This document shows, in pieces, positions 44,669 to 52,816 of a stretch of DNA of 64,000 nucleotides (positions are counted from its first letter, which is position 1; every line of letters begins with the position of its first letter). A model generated the notes under the pieces. That model ran no database searches, had not been told where the DNA came from, and saw only the letters and a list, made by a program, of their open reading frames with translations. Source of the DNA: Brevibacillus formosus (GTDB lineage Bacteria; Bacillota; Bacilli; Brevibacillales; Brevibacillaceae); the NCBI RefSeq assembly GCF_003013405.1, contig NZ_PXZL01000007.1, positions 248,001 to 312,000 of the forward strand, given 5' to 3'. A program made the position numbers and the translations under genes.

Positions 44669-45205
44669 TTATGTCCAATCTGTTCCCCAATATCCCTTAA
44701 ATATTTGATAGAACAAATAGTTACCTCCACCGATTGTTGGGAGCAGATTAATGTCCAAAGCATGAGGTGTATATTTGTACAACGCCCAAGTTCCCCAGTT
44801 CTTTGTCCAGATGTAGTTTTTGTAGGTTACACCGTTTGAAGTAACAGTTTTGTTATAATTGATACCACTAAACATGGCGGGTTGAGTAACAGGTGCTTGC
44901 GCCCAGAGGTCCTTGAACAGTTTTGTACCTTTGTCGATTTGAACATCAAAGCCGCTTGTGCCGTTGATATCACCACTGTCTGTTGCGCCATATCCCATAG
45001 CGTAATAGAAGCGACGGGATGAGTAGCTCACGATACCGGGTGCGGCACTAACCAAACTAGACTCTTTTTGCAAGGCGGCAATGATGACTTTTGGATTCAT
45101 AAAGTGGGTTGTAGCTGCTGTGGCAATTGCTTTCGAAGGGACAATTGTTCTACCTGTGTTATAAACATTACCACTAGCATTCACAAATGGAGTCATGTTT
45201 TTCAT
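44669..45205 (-). CDS. Lysozyme/transglycosylase-like domain protein, probably truncated
   Basis: 178 residues. TTHFMNPKVIIAALQKESSL, YAMGYGATDSGDINGTSGFD and INYNKTVTSNGVTYKNYIW with a C-terminal TWALYKYTPHA match secreted proteins with an SLT-like fold (Glu in QKESS as candidate catalytic acid). No signal peptide precedes it; a TAA TAA pair lies just upstream of the ATG and the ribosome site is poor, so an exported N-terminus has probably been lost. It may be a pseudogene fragment. Confidence 0.55.
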   Translation of the reverse strand: MKNMTPFVNASGNVYNTGRTIVPSKAIATAATTHFMNPKVIIAALQKESSLVSAAPGIVSYSSRRFYYAMGYGATDSGDINGTSGFDVQIDKGTKLFKDLWAQAPVTQPAMFSGINYNKTVTSNGVTYKNYIWTKNWGTWALYKYTPHALDINLLPTIGGGNYLFYQIFKGYWGTDWT

Positions 45206-45382
45206 TTATTATTTGCAAGTTCCCATCCCGCTCTGTTCGACTTCCTCGGATCTTACGGATACTGCCGTCAAACGAATTACTCATGTCTACACACCCTTTC
45301 AATAAAAGCATGGACTGCCACCTAGATGACAGTCCGTTTTTACGTTTATTTTCGGTAATTAGGGTCATTATCGTAATCTGGC

Positions 45383-45933
45383 TTATTGGACTCGAAGGGT
45401 AACATACTTTACTGGACTTTCTTTTGAATCAAACGTAAATCTTAGTAGGTTTCCATTGTTTTCATATTCCAATATAAACGTATGATCACCTGAGTCATCC
45501 ACAAACTCTCTAGAGGGTTCTCCTAATTTTTTTTGATTTCCTCAGGTTTTCCAGTTATTCCAACAGTCTTTGGTTCGGCATTCATTAGGACGACTTTACT
45601 CGTATCCTTTACTTCATCAATTGAATTAGCATAGTCTTCGAATTGTAAATCAAAACCCTCATAATATACTGTGAATCCATACTCAGAATATCCGCTCTTG
45701 ACAGGGTTTCCGATTTTATCCAGAACCTCTTTCTTTGTTGCTCCAATGCCAGTTAAGACACCTTCTAATTGCCCATTTTTTACTTTCTCCAAAGTGTCCG
45801 ATTGAGCAGAAGTAACAGTAATATCTTCAGTTTTTTCAGATATATTGGAGCAGCCAAATAAAGTTATTGTGCTAAGAACTACAACGAGCAAAGCATTACG
45901 ATATATTTTAGGCAGATCAACCACGCTCCTCAT
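45383..45933 (-). pseudogene. DUF4309-type lipoprotein gene, frameshifted
   Basis: Opens MRSVVDLPKIYRNALLVVVL with a lipobox-like LFGC, then GVLTGIGATKKEVLDKIGNP and VYYEGFDLQFEDYANSIDEV, the DUF4309 pattern. After EEIKKN the frame meets TAG because one base is missing beside an A8 tract (45522-45533); the other copy at 42893 has the extra base and reads on through NLGEPSREF. Restoring it gives about 180 residues ending YVTLRVQ. Either a pseudogene or a phase-variable slip site. Confidence 0.8.
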
Positions 45934-46001
45934 AAAGCCTAATTTACCTTAATTTGCGCAAAATTCAATATACATACTAAATAAATTTGTCAGTGGTAGG
46001 A

Positions 46002-46175
46002 TCAACGATTGATTACGATTAGAAATGCAATAGGAACTACTATTAAGATTAAGATCGTAGAAATTAAATCATTTTTTATGGGCTTTTTCTGTTTAGCACT
46101 TTCATACGTCTTCATTCCATAAAACAACGCTGGAGAAAGGCCAAGTAAAATGGCGAAATTCATATGTATAGACAT
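46002..46175 (-). CDS. Very small membrane protein (57 residues)
   Basis: MSIHMNFAILLGLSPALFYG starts the frame and a second helix LISTILILIVVPIAFLIVIN ends it, linked by a Lys-rich turn (ESAKQKKPIKND). No Shine-Dalgarno precedes the ATG and the frame stays hydrophobic for 12 codons upstream, so it may be the remains of a longer membrane protein. Confidence 0.35.
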   Translation of the reverse strand: MSIHMNFAILLGLSPALFYGMKTYESAKQKKPIKNDLISTILILIVVPIAFLIVINR

Positions 46176-46325
46176 TATTAAAACTACTGCAACTAAGAAT
46201 ACTCGTAAAAAGAACTAGTATTTATACACCACTAAATCACCCCATTTTACACATTTGATCAGAAACACACTTAAAAATAAGGTGCGAAAACAATTTATTC
46301 AACGATATTTCAAAATTACGGCTAT

Positions 46326-46371
46326 GCAACAATGGCTAGGAAGCTATCAAAAGGTTCCTAGCCATTGTTGC
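46326..46371. terminator. 17-bp perfect hairpin, likely terminator
   Basis: GCAACAATGGCTAGGAA pairs exactly with TTCCTAGCCATTGTTGC around a 12-base loop, just behind the lipoprotein gene at 46377. A T-run (CTTTTATT) exists only in the plus direction, so it may serve mainly as a barrier or mRNA-end stabiliser for the minus-strand gene. Confidence 0.6.
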
Positions 46372-46376
46372 TTTTA

Positions 46377-46829
46377 TTATTGAGCCACATATTTTAGGTA
46401 AATAGTTTCGGTGTGATCTATACCTTCCTCATCAGTCCAATCAATTTTGAAAACAGGATAGTCACCAAAAAACGATTTGACTTCTTCGTCCGTTACTCCA
46501 TTCTTAAAATCATTTTTGGTGCTATCCGTGTTAGGTACATCTTGAAAGATGATGATATAACCCTCTTTAAAATTGGGGGTTTGAACACTACCTGTTTGTT
46601 GACTTGTTTGGGTTAATTCAGAAATAAATTTAAGCTTCTTAACATCACCATGTCCTAAATACTTAATTTTACCTACAAAGCGTGCACCATTTTCTTTATC
46701 GTGAAAAATTTCAGTAACTCCATTCCAATTGTCAGTAGCTCCTTCGTACTTGTAGGACCATTCCTTTTCGGAACAAGCACCGAGCAAAAGAAGTGGGAGA
46801 ATAAGAAATACTAGTATCGTTTTTTTCAA
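46377..46829 (-). CDS. Small lipoprotein of unknown function
   Basis: 150 residues; MKKTILVFLILPLLLLGACS gives a clear lipobox LGAC. The mature domain has YEGATDNWNGVTEIFHDKEN and YPVFKIDWTDEEGIDHTETI, a beta-rich pattern common in small extracellular Bacillus lipoproteins. No family assigned. Ribosome site AGGAGG before the ATG. Confidence 0.75.
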   Translation of the reverse strand: MKKTILVFLILPLLLLGACSEKEWSYKYEGATDNWNGVTEIFHDKENGARFVGKIKYLGHGDVKKLKFISELTQTSQQTGSVQTPNFKEGYIIIFQDVPNTDSTKNDFKNGVTDEEVKSFFGDYPVFKIDWTDEEGIDHTETIYLKYVAQ

Positions 46830-46976
46830 AGGTAAACCTCCTATCTCAAAGTATGATTAAGTCTATGCTACAACAAGTATTATATTCATCGTAATCCATT
46901 CTATTAGTTTTCAAGTTTAAAGATATGAAATCAAATGAACGGCCTATTAAAGACCGTTCACTTTCATGTTGGAATC

Positions 46977-47717
46977 TTACCAAGCTATACTCCCTACAGA
47001 AACCGTGCTATAGATGGTACCCGTTGACGTTCGTGCGGTATAAGAAGTTTTTAGACGGGCTCCAAATCCTCCAAGCTGATTATCAATGCGGACATAATCC
47101 CATGATGGTGACTTAACATAACTTTGGCCCCAGGAAGGAGGAAAGTACGTTTTTGGATCGCTATAGTTCACGTATTTTCCAGTAGATTTACTATTTCCAG
47201 TAGCTTTTGCAGTGAATTCTCCAGACTTTATTGTTAAACCATTCTTGTCTAGTAAATCCCATCTAGCCTCATAACGTGTAGCTTTACCCCACACATCAAT
47301 ATTATTTTCCTTAATAATGCTTGTCCACATCCAAACTGTTTGTTGAAAGTTTAGAGCTGGGTTAGAATCTTGGTCCCGATTGTCATATCCTGAAGGATCT
47401 GAGACTGCATAAAGTACGTAATCACTAATTACCTGGTGACCTACTTGTCTTTCCTTCAATTTTTGAATTGTATAGTGGCTATATTTAGTAAGGTCTTTAA
47501 CTACATTCCCTTTCTCATCTTTTAACTCGAATTTCACGTTTTTAAAGTCATAGTCTTTTTTTCCTATCAAAGCATCTTTACGAAGTTCTTTCTCTGATTT
47601 TATCTCAGTTTTATACAGCAACTTTTCTTGCTTTTCAGCTGCATATCCATGACCAAATGAAAGTGTTGAAGCAGCTAAGACTAATGCACAAATCATACTT
47701 GCAATAACCTTTTTCAT
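46977..47717 (-). CDS. Secreted protein of unknown function, paralogue A
   Basis: 246 residues from ATG 47717, after AAGGAGG. Signal peptide MKKVIASMICALVLAASTLS with cleavage near YAA-E. The mature protein begins with a charged helix (EIKSEKELRKDALIGKKDYD) and then a beta-rich domain with NPALNFQQTVWMWTSIIKEN and ARWDLLDKNGLTIKSGEFTA. It is clearly homologous over its whole length to the next gene. No known family recognised. A C-terminal SYTARTSTGTIYSTVSVGS repeat-like tail is shared by both. Confidence 0.8.
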   Translation of the reverse strand: MKKVIASMICALVLAASTLSFGHGYAAEKQEKLLYKTEIKSEKELRKDALIGKKDYDFKNVKFELKDEKGNVVKDLTKYSHYTIQKLKERQVGHQVISDYVLYAVSDPSGYDNRDQDSNPALNFQQTVWMWTSIIKENNIDVWGKATRYEARWDLLDKNGLTIKSGEFTAKATGNSKSTGKYVNYSDPKTYFPPSWGQSYVKSPSWDYVRIDNQLGGFGARLKTSYTARTSTGTIYSTVSVGSIAW

Positions 47718-47763
47718 TATACAACCTCCTTGAATGAAAATGAGTAAAGTTAACTCATGGTGT

Positions 47764-48510
47764 TTACCATGAAATGCTGCCGCTACCAACAATAACAGTG
47801 CTGTACAGTGTACCGGTGGATGTACGAGCAGTGTAGGAGGTTTTCAATCTGGCACCGAAAACACCATATGAATCGTCAATCCGAACGTAATCCCATGTCG
47901 GCTTCTTGACATAATTTGTCCCCCAAGCTGGTGGGGTGTACGTTTTTGGATCACTGTAATTTAAGGTTTTACCATTAGATTTACTTCTACCATATGCTTT
48001 CGCTGTAAATTCTCCTGATTTTATTGTTAAACCGTTTCTATCTAGTAGATCCCATCTTGCTTCATAACGAGTAGCTTTTCCCCAAACATCTATATTATTT
48101 TCCTTAATGATGCTCGTCCACATCCAAACAGTTTGTTGAAAGTTTAGAGCTGGGTTAGAGTCCTGATCACGGTTGTCATAATCAGACGGATCTGAAACTG
48201 CATAAAGTACATAATCGCTAATTACCTGCTGACCTACTTGTGTTTCCTGTAATTTTTGAACGGTATAGTGACTATATTTAGTTAGGTCTTTAACTACATT
48301 CCCTTTCTCATCATGTAACTGGAATCTAATGTCCTTAAATTCATAATCTTTTTTTCCTGCCAACGCATCTTTACGAAGTTCTTTCTCTGATTTCATTTCA
48401 GTTTTATACATCACCTTTCCCTGCTTTTCAGCTGCATATCCGTGACCAAATGAAAACGTTGAAACAACTAAGGTCAATACGCATACAATACTTGAAATAA
48501 CTTTTCGCAT
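47764..48510 (-). CDS. Secreted protein of unknown function, paralogue B
   Basis: 248 residues, MRKVISSIVCVLTLVVSTFS signal peptide. Nearly collinear with paralogue A (same ALNFQQTVWMWTSIIKENNI block), so the pair arose by tandem duplication. The two differ most in the stretch FTAKAYGRSKSNGKTLNYSD and near the C-terminus. Lies just downstream of a Spo0E-like gene and the XRE-TPR regulators, suggesting that the secreted pair is an output of that system; this is inference from position. Confidence 0.8.
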   Translation of the reverse strand: MRKVISSIVCVLTLVVSTFSFGHGYAAEKQGKVMYKTEMKSEKELRKDALAGKKDYEFKDIRFQLHDEKGNVVKDLTKYSHYTVQKLQETQVGQQVISDYVLYAVSDPSDYDNRDQDSNPALNFQQTVWMWTSIIKENNIDVWGKATRYEARWDLLDRNGLTIKSGEFTAKAYGRSKSNGKTLNYSDPKTYTPPAWGTNYVKKPTWDYVRIDDSYGVFGARLKTSYTARTSTGTLYSTVIVGSGSISW

Positions 48511-48533
48511 ACCTCAACCCCCCGACCAGAAAT

Positions 48534-48839
48534 TTACTCAAGGTAATAGTATTTAGATTGAATCACCAGAATGTACCGATCCAATTGCTGACTTAATTCC
48601 ACGACTTCATCATCCAAGAAATCATTCTTCTCTAAATACAATTGCACCAGTTGTTCTCGCAATTGTTCCACAATGTTTTTCAAATGATCAATATCGTGAT
48701 AGGTTACTCCTTCTCGATCTAGAGGTAGCGTGATACATTTACCTATAGGAGCTTTAACTGCTCCTCCTGCGGGCGTTCCTTTTACCTGTCGAAGGGGTGG
48801 AACGCCCTTTTTAAATGCAATTGCTGCTATAAGTCTCAC
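48534..48839 (-). CDS. Spo0E-like aspartyl-phosphate phosphatase A
   Basis: 101 residues with a 45-residue N-terminal extension and a Spo0E hairpin: IDHLKNIVEQLREQLVQLYL and then ELSQQLDRYI, the SQxLD signature of Spo0E-type phosphatases that dephosphorylate Spo0A-P. GTG start at 48839 is weakly supported (GGAAGTAGG). The N-terminal part shares the pattern GTPAGGAVKAPIGKC with the second Spo0E-like protein. Adjacent to RRNPP-like regulators, so it may link a peptide signal to sporulation. Confidence 0.8.
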   Translation of the reverse strand: MRLIAAIAFKKGVPPLRQVKGTPAGGAVKAPIGKCITLPLDREGVTYHDIDHLKNIVEQLREQLVQLYLEKNDFLDDEVVELSQQLDRYILVIQSKYYYLE

Positions 48840-49025
48840 CCTACTTCCTTTACTACCGGATTATACACTTGGTTTTAGTAGCACCTGTGGCTCCTCTTTT
48901 TAGAGATGTTATTAGATTTCTATTGCTTCATGGATTATCATTAGCCTCACCACCCCTTATTTTGAGATTCATTACATAATTAACCATAAATTGTTATGCA
49001 TGTTTTTACCAACTGCAAAAAATGG

Positions 49026-49055
49026 AATAAAAAAACATCCTGACAAAGGATGTTT
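49026..49055 (-). terminator. Terminator of XRE-TPR regulator 1
   Basis: AAACATCCT/AGGATGTTT then TTTTTATTCC on the minus strand; the same stem sequence (AAACATCC) ends regulator cassette 3. Confidence 0.88.
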
Positions 49056-49094
49056 CATCAATCTACGCTATATTCACAATGATCTATCAGGATG

Positions 49095-50426
49095 CTAGCC
49101 ACCTAACTCGTTTTGGTTCCCTATTCGCTTATTCAAATTTCCTAACCATCCAAACAGGGTTATGTATGTAAGAGCCTCGTCATGTCGATTTAACAAATCC
49201 GCTAGAGAAAGGCAATATATCGTTTCTTCAATTCCTCTCTCCATCCTTCCCTTACCGAACTCATAAATAGCCATCTGATATCGAAACCGAAGATGTCGAT
49301 CCAATCCAATTGCTTCTGTAAATTGATCGAAACTAGCAATTTGGGAGGCAAAACGCTCTAAAATCTCATCCACGCAAAAATGGTAGGTGTTAGCGGATTT
49401 CATAATGGCATTTAAACCAGCAAGAACTTCATTGGTGGGAAGATTATCGAGATAGTCTGCATACTCTTCAATGATGCTAGTATTGCCAGACAACACCTCC
49501 AATGTGTAGGAGTTCGCTTTTGCCCATACTTTGAATCTTTCTACCTCTTTACGTCCGTCTTCATCAAGTAATTCAAACCATCCTAAATCAGCGTAAACTT
49601 GCACATACTTCTTCGCCTCTTCATACAGTCCTTGCATTTCTAGTGAAACGCTCTTATATAAATGGCCCAATCCGTAATAATAGACGAGATGGCGCTCCGT
49701 TTTAAGAGATTCGCCTTTTTTCTTTCTTTTCATTCTGTCCAATTCATGCCTATAAACAGTGTCTGCCAGCAGCCTTAATTCGTCTGCGTACTGCTCTGAT
49801 CTTTCCCACTTTTGCAAAGCGAAACAGATCTTCGCCAATTGGAATAAGGCGTCGAGTTGGTAGTTTTCAGGAAGCCGGTTTCGGTAAGGAGAAAACCGAA
49901 TGACATTCTCCCAATTTTCTTCTGCATTTGTCCCAAGTACAACACGAAATAACCGATACTGACTCATAACAAAGTGGTCAGAATAGCTATCTTTTTCATT
50001 CTCAATCACATAATTATAAAAGGGCACCGACTCTTTCCGTTGCCCTTTCTCATATAGCTGTTCTGCAAGGGCAAACAGAATCATGATGTTTTTCGGATTC
50101 TCCATCATTTGGGGGACAGTAGCTTCTATGCAATCCTTTCTCCCAACCTCCACGCATCGAATCAAGTATGGTATTAATCGGGGGCGCGATATTCTCCCCT
50201 CTGATATACATTCTTCCGGGTATAATTCATACAACCAACCCGGATCGTGACCAAACACCTTGGCTAGCGTGTCTAACTGACCAATGGTGATTGCACGCGG
50301 CGGATTTCCATTTAGAATCTCACTCAAGCTTCCGGGGTTAATGCCAGTTAATTCACCCAGCTTGCTTAATGTGTAGCCATGCTTTTTCCGATTTTGTTCG
50401 ATTTCTGACCGCAGCGACCGATACAA
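49095..50426 (-). CDS. XRE-TPR transcriptional regulator 1 (RRNPP-type)
   Basis: 443 residues from TTG 50426. Residues about 3-60 form an XRE helix-turn-helix (YTLSKLGELTGINPGSLSEI). The remainder is a superhelix of about five TPR-like repeats, with MILFALAEQLYEKGQRKESV and LFQLAKICFALQKWERSEQY. This is the architecture of peptide-sensing RRNPP regulators such as NprR, PlcR, PrgX and AimR. Unlike its paralogues its ATG is out of frame: a G-tract two bases shorter than in regulator 3 puts ATG upstream in another frame. The 40 bases between stop and terminator leave no room for a peptide gene. Confidence 0.85.
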   Translation of the reverse strand: MYRSLRSEIEQNRKKHGYTLSKLGELTGINPGSLSEILNGNPPRAITIGQLDTLAKVFGHDPGWLYELYPEECISEGRISRPRLIPYLIRCVEVGRKDCIEATVPQMMENPKNIMILFALAEQLYEKGQRKESVPFYNYVIENEKDSYSDHFVMSQYRLFRVVLGTNAEENWENVIRFSPYRNRLPENYQLDALFQLAKICFALQKWERSEQYADELRLLADTVYRHELDRMKRKKKGESLKTERHLVYYYGLGHLYKSVSLEMQGLYEEAKKYVQVYADLGWFELLDEDGRKEVERFKVWAKANSYTLEVLSGNTSIIEEYADYLDNLPTNEVLAGLNAIMKSANTYHFCVDEILERFASQIASFDQFTEAIGLDRHLRFRYQMAIYEFGKGRMERGIEETIYCLSLADLLNRHDEALTYITLFGWLGNLNKRIGNQNELGG

Positions 50427-50514
50427 TGTCCCTTGCGCCCCCCATATAGCATAATTCCCTTGTTTTTTATTTTATGAATTTTAAAGGAACTAGCAGTTTC
50501 TAATATCCAAATAG

Positions 50515-50542
50515 AAAAATATCCTCTAATTCGGATATTTTT
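50515..50542 (-). terminator. Terminator of XRE-TPR regulator 2
   Basis: AAAAATATCC/GGATATTTTT with an 8-base loop; the stem includes the T-run. Confidence 0.8.
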
Positions 50543-50545
50543 AGC

Positions 50546-51901
50546 CTAACATATATCACTCTGCCTACTTTGTTGCTTATCCACTAACGACTTTGATACC
50601 CACACCCATAATTTGAACAAACTGCTATAATTGTTATAGTCTTTAGTAATATCAGATAAGGAGAGACACTGAAATGTTTCATTAAGCCCCTCTGCATACT
50701 TCTCTTTTTCTAGCAAGTATTTCGCCATTTCATTCCGAAACTGGATATGTTCACTCATGCCGATAGCGTCTATGCGCCCCTTGAAACTATCTATATTTTC
50801 TGCAAACTTATCAAATATTGAGTCGACGGAAAAACCATGTTCATTGGCCGCTTTCACAATCGTTACTAAACCGGAAAGTATTTCTTTCGGATGATCATCC
50901 AGGAATTGAATATACTCAGGGATGACGTCACCATCCCCCATCAGGATATTCAATGTGTATAAATTGGCTGTTGCCCATGTTCGAAATTTCTGAACCTCGA
51001 TTTGTCCAACTTCATCCAAGAGTTCAAACCAGCTTAAATCAGCATATCCTTCAACATATCGCTTCGCTTCTACATACAACTCTTGTTTTTCTAATGCTAT
51101 ACTTTTAATAAGAAATGATTGTCCATAGTACACAACCAGATGACGTTCTGTTGCTAACATTTCACTCGGTATGTTGTTTTTTCGCCTCCGCAACTCATCC
51201 TCATAGACAATTGTAGACAATTCTCTTAATTCATCTGAATAATGCTCCATTTGCCTCCACTTATGTAGCGTATAACAAACATTGGCCAATTGCAGAAGAG
51301 CATCCAACTGGATATATTCCGGTAAGCGCCTTCGATACGGATCAAATCGAATAACTGCTTTCAAATTTTCTTCAAAATTCGTTCCTTGTACAACTATTCG
51401 AAAAAGCCTGTACTGACTCATCACAAAGTGGTCAGAAAAGCTATCTTTCTCATTCTCAATGACATATTCATAAAAGGACACCGATTCTTTCAGTTGCCCT
51501 TTCTCATATAGCTGTTCTGCAATTGCAAACAGAATTGAGATATTTTTCGGATTCTCCAGCAATATGGGAACGGCAGCCTCTATGCAATCCTTTCTCCCAA
51601 CCTCCACGCATCGAGTCAAATAAGGAATTAATCGGGGGCGCGATATTCTCTGCTCCGATAAACATTCTTCCGTATACAATTCATATAACCAACCCTGCTC
51701 ACGTCCAAATACCTTGGCGAACGCATCTAATTGCCCTATGGTCATAGCCCTCGGGGGATTTCCATTTAAAATCTCACTCAAGCTACCGGGGTTAATTCCC
51801 GTTAATTCACCCAGTTTGCTTAATGTATAACCGTGCTTTCTCCGACATTGTTCGATTTCTGACCGCAGTGACTGATACAATGTCCCTTGCAGCCCTACCA
51901 T
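50546..51901 (-). CDS. XRE-TPR transcriptional regulator 2 (RRNPP-type)
   Basis: 451 residues from ATG 51901, after GAAGGGATG. XRE domain SEIEQCRRKHGYTLSKLGEL and GSLSEILNGNPPRAMTIGQL, then TPR superhelix including ISILFAIAEQLYEKGQLKES and DALLQLANVCYTLHKWRQME. It is more diverged from regulators 1 and 3 than these are from each other. No peptide gene lies between its stop and its terminator, which follow each other directly. It would bind DNA and a cytoplasmic signal peptide; targets unknown. Confidence 0.85.
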   Translation of the reverse strand: MVGLQGTLYQSLRSEIEQCRRKHGYTLSKLGELTGINPGSLSEILNGNPPRAMTIGQLDAFAKVFGREQGWLYELYTEECLSEQRISRPRLIPYLTRCVEVGRKDCIEAAVPILLENPKNISILFAIAEQLYEKGQLKESVSFYEYVIENEKDSFSDHFVMSQYRLFRIVVQGTNFEENLKAVIRFDPYRRRLPEYIQLDALLQLANVCYTLHKWRQMEHYSDELRELSTIVYEDELRRRKNNIPSEMLATERHLVVYYGQSFLIKSIALEKQELYVEAKRYVEGYADLSWFELLDEVGQIEVQKFRTWATANLYTLNILMGDGDVIPEYIQFLDDHPKEILSGLVTIVKAANEHGFSVDSIFDKFAENIDSFKGRIDAIGMSEHIQFRNEMAKYLLEKEKYAEGLNETFQCLSLSDITKDYNNYSSLFKLWVWVSKSLVDKQQSRQSDIC

Positions 51902-52082
51902 AAAGGTTCATCCCTTCGTTTTTACTTTATTTTACAATTTTTGTTTTTTTGAAATACACTACTTAATTTTCCTAGCAGTTTCGTCATCCAGTTCATAACC
52001 TAGGAGTCAACAGATACCCAGATAGTGGGGTAACGGAAGGGTTTTTGGGGGCCTTGAGGTGTTAGAAGAACTGACCTGATCC

Positions 52083-52373
52083 TTACTTTTCCGTTTTCAA
52101 TCTGTTTTGTGCAATGACAATATATTTATCCAATTGTTGGCTCACAGCCAAAACTTTATCATGTGAGAGACCGTACTTTCCCGCCAACTCCATCATTTCC
52201 CGTCGTAGCTGTTCGATTCTATTATCCAACTCTAAGTGGCAACCGATTTCCTTTACCATGCCCCGGATCGTACACTTACTTTTAGGGGCTGATGCTGCGC
52301 CTTTTTTGGGGGAGTTTCCAGGATGGAAAGAAACATCCCTATCTAAAATATTCGCGATAGCAGTAATATCCAA
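52083..52373 (-). CDS. Spo0E-like aspartyl-phosphate phosphatase B
   Basis: 96 residues with a TTG start close behind GAGAGGGGG. The C-terminal half is a Spo0E hairpin, IEQLRREMMELAGKYGLSHD then VSQQLDKYIV with the SQxLD motif. The N-terminal extension carries GNSPKKGAASAPKSKC, similar to the phosphatase A extension. Sits between regulator cassette 3 and regulator 2. Expected activity: dephosphorylation of Spo0A-P, delaying sporulation. Confidence 0.8.
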   Translation of the reverse strand: MDITAIANILDRDVSFHPGNSPKKGAASAPKSKCTIRGMVKEIGCHLELDNRIEQLRREMMELAGKYGLSHDKVLAVSQQLDKYIVIAQNRLKTEK

Positions 52374-52456
52374 CGCCCCCTCTCTTTTACAATTTATTAC
52401 ATATAATTACTATACAGGGATGTGCAGAAATTCACCGACTAAGAAAAATTGAATAG

Positions 52457-52486
52457 AAAAAAAACATCCCATCGGAGGGATGTTTT
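52457..52486 (-). terminator. Terminator of the regulator 3 plus peptide transcript
   Basis: AAACATCCC/GGGATGTTT followed by TTTTTCTATT on the minus strand, 46 bases beyond the small peptide gene. It is nearly the same terminator as behind regulator 1. Confidence 0.9.
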
Positions 52487-52531
52487 TGGGGGAGGACACT
52501 CTATTTAACAACCAGATTCCCAGTAAAATTC

Positions 52532-52657
52532 CTAAGCATCAGTTCCATGCTGATGTGCTTTGGCTGTATAAATGTTGGAATGGCTTGAATCAAAATCAAT
52601 TGGTATACCTGCGAGAAGTCCAAACGTAATAAAAAATGCAAGAATAAATCCCTTCAT
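52532..52657 (-). CDS. Phr-like exported pro-peptide (41 residues)
   Basis: A 42-codon frame with ATG 52657 and a GAGGGGG ribosome site ten bases upstream. The product opens MKGFILAFFITFGLLAGIPI, a short Sec-type signal, then a polar stretch ending in YTAKAHQHGTDA. The layout (N-terminal hydrophobic export signal, hydrophilic tail of about 20 residues with a cleavable C-terminus) is that of Phr/NprX-type signalling pro-peptides. It lies 159 bases behind XRE-TPR regulator 3 and before the shared terminator, the usual place for a cognate peptide. Its mature form cannot be read from sequence; the C-terminal heptapeptide is the simplest guess. Confidence 0.7.
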   Translation of the reverse strand: MKGFILAFFITFGLLAGIPIDFDSSHSNIYTAKAHQHGTDA

Positions 52658-52816
52658 CTTTTTTAATCCCCCTCTTTTTCCTTTATAACATTTTACATGC
52701 AACAATCCGGGTATTGCTAAGTCCTAGGCAACAGCGCCATTCTCTAACATAACTATAACTGTTGAAGTGCATCTTTGAGAATGTAATACTAGGTACCCCT
52801 ATATCACTTTGGATAA

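Noticed and set aside
48880..48960. Nine-codon frame MIIHEAIEI behind regulator 1 as a peptide signal
   Set aside because: Although a GGGGTGGTGAGG ribosome-like site precedes it, it is too short, has no export signal and lies beyond the regulator terminator.
51902..52082. 24-codon frame MNWMTKLLGKLSSVFQKNKN ahead of regulator 2 as a second signal peptide
   Set aside because: It has no export signal, a poor ribosome site and lies upstream rather than downstream of a regulator.
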